From the NCBI GenBank assembly GCA_031216445.1, contig CM062200.1:6912501-6976500 (forward strand): a stretch of DNA of 64,000 nucleotides, read 5' to 3'. This document shows, in pieces, positions 58,001-64,000 of this stretch (position 1 is its first letter; every line of letters starts with the position of its first letter). The notes under the pieces are model-generated. The model was not told the origin of the DNA. It was given only the letters and a program-made list of their open reading frames with translations, and did no database searches. Source of the stretch: Lateolabrax maculatus (Eukaryota > Chordata > Actinopteri > Acropomatiformes > Lateolabracidae). The translations under genes and the position numbers were made by a program.

Positions 58001-60048
58001 AATGACCTTATGGCCATTAGTCTCACGTAACCCGCAGGACAAATGAATATTTTTGGCCCCAGTAATGGGAGGCTCTTAGTGTGGGTTAACACCAAAAACA
58101 GCCATGCAGTAAAACAACATAATGTGGGCGTAAAGATGTTAAGTCTCTAGCATTACTCTTAAACCTGTTTAACCTACATAAACATTTAAAACCAGATTTA
58201 ATCTTATTTAAATTAAATTTAAGATTGGACTCTCTTAAAACTGAACTATATGTAATCAAGTGGCTCCAAATCAACTGTGTAAAAAGCAGCAGATCTTAGA
58301 TTCTGAATTTATGATAAATCAACTTATAATTAGATGATTTTCTAATTTTTCAGGCTAGCCTTACTCCAGTCTTGAAAGGTTAGTTCTCACATTCCCCTCT
58401 TCAATATAGCCTCAAAGTAACATTTCTTCTGGATTTAATGAATAATCTTAGTTTGGTAATTGTTGTTTAAATTGAATGCAAATTGAAGTAAAAATTAGAT
58501 TAGCCTTAAATTGCATGGCGCTTCTCATTCTTAATGTAATGAATCCTGCTCACGTATCAGCACCAAGAGACAGCTAAATGAAAGGGTGCAGGACGGCATA
58601 CAGACAGGCAGAGATAGCAGTCACTGCCTCTTTGTGTTCAGTTCAGTTAATTGCAAGCACAGATAGCAGTACAATATCTGCATCTTAGAAAGGAAGCAAA
58701 CACTACACAACCCACTGGAACATTAATAAAATGTTTGAAATCCGGGATCCTCGGTTCTGTTTGATATTATAATCCCAGACTTTATAAAAAGAAAATACAT
58801 GGCTGCCAGGCAGACTTAAAACCCAGCTTGCACTTCCAGGTTGTGTTATTGAGTCAATTCATTTGTGAATTAATTTGTTCTGGCTTAACCAAACAGACAA
58901 GGTGCCACAAGGTTTCTTTGGGATGTTATTACCCCGAAAAACAAAACAAAAAACCTCAGATCAGTGAATTAAAGAATACTCACAATGAAGGTAAAATGAA
59001 GTACTTATTTGAATACAGTACAGTCCCTTAATAACAAGCCCGAACACGCAGTGAACTATTTACAGCCGTCACAAAACATTATTCAGTGTGAGGGGGGTCA
59101 AAGCATGCATATAGAAAGCTGTCTGAATAGAAAATAGCAGTATGTTTAGTCCCACATGGTTTGTGCAGTGATACTGCCTAAAACCCTAAGTGTTCTGCTT
59201 CCATATCCTCTTATGATCCACTAGACATTCTTCTTCATGGGGGGTGATGGATGACTTAACCCAGAGCAGCGCTCCTCTCCACAGATGACCCAGATTGAAC
59301 TATGTGTATGAAATGTGTTTGTGTGTGTGTGTGGTTGCCCAGCGATATGGAGAATGTGAAACACAGGATTTTTTTTTGTGTTTCCGTGCCTGAGTGAGAG
59401 TGCGACACAGGAGAGGAGAGAGGATATGTGTTGACATGTGAATGAGTGTGTGTGTGTGTGTGTGTGTGCGTGTGTGTGTGTTTAAATGCGCGATTGTTGC
59501 ACAGCACGACTGACAGAAGTGATGTACGACTCGGTGCCACTTCATCTGACTCTAAAAGAGAGACACGGTCTCTCTCAGTGCTGTAACTCTGGGGTGTGAA
59601 GACTGGTGGCTTTCTGCAGGATTGATGTCAAATGGAATACAAACATAAAGCTAATCCTCTCAGCTCTTGTTCTCAGATACAAAGTCGCTTCACAAGGATT
59701 TCCGACTGCTCTCATCAATTGAAAACAGTCGTTCCGCATGTTTTCTCACAGCACTGGGTGGCTCAGTCACAGCTTTATCAGGATTGTACTTGAGGTTTTA
59801 TTTGCTGTTTTTTATTTTATTGCAACACACAGCACCAAATTCATCTATTTTCTTAAATTTAAACCATGTTAGTTAATGCTGCAACACTTGGACAGCCATC
59901 AGAGCGATCAAAATGCTCTGCCTGACTCCAGACCCAATCTTTCTCATCCCCTCTCCTGTCTGTTGTCTCTTCAGAGTCACCCTGCATCACTGAAGCTCCT
60001 GATTGAAGCGGAAGGTGAACAGCTGCTCTTGGCTCTGGAGAAAAACGA
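47709..60048 (+). CDS. adam12: ADAM12 metalloprotease, signal peptide and start of prodomain (three coding exons, gene runs off right edge)
   Basis: ADAM12 is a type I membrane metalloprotease-disintegrin that sheds growth-factor ligands and acts in myoblast fusion and adhesion (known for the family). Three exons join in phase to about 101 residues: a signal peptide, a variable linker, and the start of the ADAM prodomain (SHPASLKLLIEAEGEQLLLA LEKNE). The last part aligns with HPxxLxxxxxxEGxELxxxLExNE of ADAM12 and ADAM19. Protease, disintegrin and transmembrane parts lie outside the window. Choice of ADAM12 over ADAM19 rests on the dock1-C10orf90 neighbourhood. Confidence 0.85.
48983..49011. 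repeat. (TG)n microsatellite
   Basis: About 14 units. Confidence 0.9.
49190..49353. mobile_element. Copy D of the fish TIR repeat family
   Basis: The left end ATGCTGCAACAATTTTGATA and right end TAATTAGTTGCAGCTT are near-inverted to each other. CAAATGTTTGCTGTTTCCAG and CTTCTCAATTGTGTGGA lie between. An internal part is missing compared with copy F. Confidence 0.7.
50090..50105. repeat. C16 homopolymer
   Basis: Sixteen C in a row; reads as G16 on the minus strand. Confidence 0.95.
51424..51462. mobile_element. End fragment of the fish TIR repeat family (copy E)
   Basis: GTTGCAACTAATCAAGATCA then ACTAATCGATTAATTGA, the typical terminal sequence of the family without the body. Confidence 0.5.
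52543..52905. mobile_element. Longest copy (F) of the fish TIR repeat family, about 360 bp
   Basis: Starts CTGCAAGTAATACGTATTTA and ends ACAATAATGATTAGTCACAA, imperfect inverted ends. Inside are GCCCAAGGTGACATAATGAA, TTGCTTGTTTTGTGAGATGA, AAAGCAGCAAATGCTCACAT and GATTCATTGATTAATC. No ORF. Confidence 0.7.
54934..54966. repeat. Perfect 11-base tandem repeat, three units
   Basis: CACCGCTGTTA repeated three times without error. Confidence 0.95.
55146..55166. repeat. (AC)n microsatellite
   Basis: About ten units. Confidence 0.9.
57602..57723 (+). CDS. adam12: adam12 coding exon 2
   Basis: GNPLGTTVQHRPTAKPKHYG, TTVPLQLVGQDWKPISQLKF, Q. The first half is a poorly conserved basic linker. The second half fits the prodomain strand where ADAM12 has LWIPVKSF. 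Acceptor CTCTTACAG, donor GTGAAG. Phase 1 in, phase 0 out. Confidence 0.8.
57724..59974. other. adam12 intron 2
   Basis: 2.25 kb. It contains GT-rich tracts near 59316-59334 and 59444-59482; no other exon. Confidence 0.75.
59444..59482. repeat. (GT)n microsatellite with one GC interruption
   Basis: Imperfect GT tract in adam12 intron 2. Confidence 0.9.
59975..60048 (+). CDS. adam12: adam12 coding exon 3 (prodomain)
   Basis: SHPASLKLLIEAEGEQLLLA then LEKNE. The EGxxLxLxLEKNE block is a hallmark of the ADAM prodomain start. Acceptor TCTCTTCAG, donor GTAAGT. It leaves phase 2, expecting an exon that starts with the TETHY-type block. Confidence 0.9.
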
Positions 60049-63000
60049 GTAAGTGTTTCCTCCATTCATACTTGGCCTCAGCTCGGAACTGAGTGCTTTC
60101 TGGACTACAAATGGGTGACATATGCACTGCCCAGGGGCTACAGCTGGGGCTGAAGCCAAGTTGTGTGTCACACATAACAGCCAGAGAAGGGGAACGACGA
60201 AGTCTTCCTCTCTTGCAATGCTAGTGGCAGTGCTCTCTGTGCTTTGGTATTCTTGTGCGCTGAAACAAAGACTTGAAAGACAGAAATTCCTGAATACATC
60301 AGCCAGACATTGATGAAAACCGACATCTTCCTTCTTCTTCTTCTCGCTCTATCTTTATATTTGATTTATTGGCATAACACAAGGGAGAAGGAGGCTTTGT
60401 TTGAACACAGCACACACCCCTCCCTCTGTATATTAAGATACTGTCAACACAGTGTCAGCCAAGGGACTGGCAAGGAGGGGGAACATCATCTGAAAGAGAT
60501 CAGGTTATCGGAATAGGTACAGTTTGACGGAGACGCAGCTCAGAATCTGGGGGAATATTTGTCATCTTTGCATTTTTACACAAGGGCTGACTGAATGTGG
60601 CCTCGGTCTCAGACAGCGCCCGAGTCGAGTGTGTTGCTGAGAAGAATGGGACGTGATTGATGGAGCAATATGTTTTCCATCCAGCTCTGCTGCCACACAT
60701 GAGCAAACAGGAACAAGCAGAGCTGTCTGTGTGATAGAGAGAAAACGGGAGAGGGAAGCACAGAGAGAGAGCGAGCGGATGGGTTTTTATGTCAGAGTCA
60801 GCCATGAATCTCACTTGTTTTCCAGACTTAATATATGTAAATTCCACCTGCAGACTGTGGGACAAAGCTTTCAACACCAGCGACCGCAAGTTTATGGCTT
60901 ACCTACTTTGAAAATATTTTGATGGGAAATCACACTCAGTCTTTCTGTTGAATAACATTCCTGCTTTGCACAGGTGGGGATTTTACAAAGCTGACTTGCA
61001 GATTGTCAAATTTTCACCAGCCCCATTTATAGCAGGGAATTACGTTCTCTTACAGTAAAAACATTTCAGAATGGGAACTCAACTTTTCCCCTGTGATCGG
61101 CTGCAGTGGAAGAACAACCTGCATTTCCATGCCCACATGTTCCTCATTCAGCATGGCTGTCATCGTTGTCCCATTGCATTAAATGTAAAGTCCACAGTTG
61201 AGCTCAACTCTGGGGCCAAGAGGAACAAACAGAGACGATGGAGAGGTGCAATCTAGATCTTTCTAATATGCTTGAGCATGATGAAAAGACTTTACTCAAA
61301 CAAACCTCGCTGCATTCCAAATACCAGTCTGTCAGAATTGACTCTTTAACACTTGCAACATGTCTGGAAAACAAGGTTTAATTACTGGCAAGGGTTGAAT
61401 TTTCATCATCTGTGGATTCTCACACACTGCTGTATTAAGTCAAAATACTACTTCAAAAAATCTAAATAGAAGCTACTTCATGCCATGCGTTTTTGACAAG
61501 ACGAATCACAAATAGGACCTGGATTTGCAGAGGATGTGTGTTGTTGAGCGAGTTTGCTCTGCGGATCAGTGCACCAGAGCCAGAACTGAACCTGCTGTGC
61601 TGACATTAAGCGAGAGTCCTTGTCTGAGGTTGCTGGCAGCCTGGCTCTGTGCCGCTGATGAAATCCAGTTGTTCAAACACAGCCGGCATCAGTAGAGTAG
61701 GAAAAAATGTGCTCCAGAATGAAATGATTTGAATTAAACCCCCAGATTTATTTTTGTTTTCTCAGGTCTTCGTTAATAAATATCACTGGCAACAAAACAC
61801 GATCGAGGTGTGCTGCACAGCTGAATGTGATCATTTCTGTTGTATTGAGAGGTGAACACTGTGCCTGAACTCAGATCACCCCAGGAGTGTAATAGAGAGT
61901 AGTAGAGGTCGCCTAGAAAGGCTGGGGTGCATGAACAGTTTATCACAAACTGCTTGAAATGATTAAATTTTTACTGTTTTATAGAGAAGACCATGGCCTA
62001 TTTGTTGCAAAAGTCATCCATATTTAACTCAAGGCATTAATTTGCTGAACTAAAGACCAAAAACAATAGAAACAACAAATCGAACTATTCTCTTAAGTTG
62101 CTGTAATATGTTACTTTGGCTTGGTGACTGATTTATTGTGAAGAATAGAACTTTGACATTTGAAGGTCTTATGTTTAACCTTCAGCTTGATCCCTGTTGT
62201 AACAGTGTTGGCTCAATAAACTGAACTTCTTATGAGAAAGCCAACAGCTTTAGAGAGTGAAAATCCTCCCAAATGAACTACACACTGTACAAAAACTGTT
62301 ATGCTACAACCTGTGACTTTTTAGACCCATTTCAATATATGACACATTAATACTAAGATCAGTATTGAATCAGAAATATCAGTCTTTTTTACTCATATTT
62401 CTACAAAGAATTTAGATATTCTCATCTTTCAAATCCATTTGACACCAGCGGCATTCTCAGCTACCATCAGTCCATTTCGAAAATACTCTCAAAAGAAGTC
62501 ATGAACTGTTGACTTCATACTGTATTATTCCTCCTCATGTTATTTGTGTATAGTAAGTGACAATTTATCAAATTCCTCTGTGGCATAGTCCAGTTAAAAC
62601 TAAACTAAACATGTAAGTGTAACATTGTAATGTTACCTTGTCTTTTGGTAATACTATAGTATTTCCAATCAATATCTGAGACGTTGTATGCTGTTTTGGG
62701 TGTCTTCTTGTAATAAATCCCTGTTTCTTACTGTGATGATGAGCTGTTTAGTGTCAGTGGCACTGATGACATTTGGAAAGCCTGTAATGTGATGAATAAT
62801 ATAATATATATATAATATGATGATACTATTCTTGATAGTACAAAGCTAGTGTGTTTGTGAGCCAATATGGAGCATCCTTTGGTGCGTCTGCTCCTTGGCA
62901 TTAAGGACTGCGGAAGCAGGAGACATAGTCGTCAGTTATTCCTACAACATCCCCGGACACCCTTTGAAAGCAGCCTGTTGTCGGTATGGAAAGGGCATAC

Positions 63001-64000
63001 GCTGCCTAGAGCAACATGTCAACCCTGCGTACTGGCACTCCATATTATGGTTCAAAAGATGACTGCCTGAAAGATCAAGGCCGACTCCATGTGGAAATGC
63101 TGCCATTTGATGCACCCATCTATTACTGTAGCTTCAAACTCAAAAATTGCAAATAAGAATATTGATTAGTTCTGGAATGTTATCCAACTGCTTTAAATTA
63201 GCGTATCAACATGAAATGTAATTTTTTTTCAGTGTGATTCAGCAACTAATGATGCTTGCCCTTATTTGACAAAAAAAAAATTATGTGCATAAAGAAAAAC
63301 ATCTTCAAATAGACTCATGAACACTCAAACATGAAGCACATATTCATTGTTTTCATCATCATCAATTACCCACAAGAAAACAGCATGTGTTCTAGACAGT
63401 ATTGGTTTTAACTACCAGTTTTTTTGTAAGCAATGTATTTTTGATCATTAGCCACTTTAGTCCTCTCTGGTTAGTTGGAGAAGCATTTATGCAGAAAACC
63501 CATCAGTGAATAAATCCCTGAAGTGCATGTTGATATTACAACACTTTTTAATGAGTAGTTTGATTCCAATTTTTAGTGCCAAACATATAAATCATACTCT
63601 GTGTCAGGAGTATAATTGTCAAGGATTGGAGATCTGATCAAAATGGAGTCAGTTCTAAATGCTGTACCTTCTCTCACCATACCATAAAAATGTGGATTAT
63701 AAAACTACCTGACAGAACCACATGTGGCTATTAAAACCTCCTCCAGGCATAGCAAGTTCAGATTCTCACCCAGTACATTGATTAGCAGAGTTAATAATGA
63801 TGATGCTATAAACATGAGGGTACTGATGATAAAATTCAAGTCTAGCAGGTGAAAATTAAAACTTTAAAAGCAACATCATTTCATTAGCCTTATGTAAAAT
63901 GCACATCCAGCAGGTGAATTTCAAACCTCAAACTGACCTGAGCACAGCGTCAGCCTGGCAGTGCTGCTCATGCGCTCCTAGATTTGAACCGTCCAAAAAT
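60049..64000. other. adam12 intron 3 (partial)
   Basis: The next ADAM exon (xSYTETHY block) is not present, so the intron runs past the right edge. No other gene recognised; a TA-rich patch lies near 62800-62818. The frame at 62867-63070 has no recognisable product. Confidence 0.75.

Noticed and set aside
62867..63070. 67-codon frame in adam12 intron 3
   Set aside because: Does not match the expected ADAM exon and ends without a suitable donor; no other support.

Overview
This window is nuclear DNA of a vertebrate, almost certainly a percomorph-like teleost fish. The genes are multi-exon with GT-AG introns, the proteins are clearly vertebrate, there are many (CA)n/(GT)n microsatellites, and several interspersed repeats have the look of common fish MITE families. 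Three protein-coding genes can be rebuilt by joining exons with consistent splice phase. No prokaryotic features, rRNA, tRNA or CRISPR array were seen.

Layout. (1) Positions 1481-28401, minus strand: the first 12 coding exons of dock1 (about 378 residues: the SH3 domain and the helical region after it). The rest of the gene runs off the left edge. Exons 2-12 sit in 8.6 kb, and intron 1 is 18.3 kb. (2) Positions about 28.7-31.0 kb: the intergenic space between two divergent genes, with a CTCF-like motif at 29632. (3) Positions 31071-44012, plus strand: a ten-exon gene encoding about 915 residues and ending in an ALMS motif, identified as the C10orf90/FATS orthologue, with a poly(A) signal at 44359. 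(4) Positions 44.4-47.2 kb: a short intergenic spacer. (5) Positions 47709-60048, plus strand: the first three coding exons of an ADAM metalloprotease (signal peptide and start of the prodomain), called adam12 from sequence and synteny. It runs off the right edge.

The order and relative orientation dock1(-), C10orf90(+), adam12(+) match the human 10q26.2 block (ADAM12 -, C10orf90 -, DOCK1 +) read in the opposite direction. This supports all three calls. The genes are neighbours by ancient synteny and not parts of one pathway: DOCK1 is a Rac activator with ELMO, C10orf90 is an ALMS-motif protein linked to centrosome and p53 biology, and ADAM12 is a membrane metalloprotease.

No clearly new biological system was found. 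The points most worth a second look are: a 15-residue tandem repeat and a duplicated RKATI motif inside C10orf90; long TG tracts next to a dock1 donor and a C10orf90 acceptor; a convergent pair of CTCF-like motifs around the 5' half of C10orf90; possible upstream ORFs in the dock1 and adam12 leaders; and at least six copies of one fish TIR-element family plus two other MITE-like elements.
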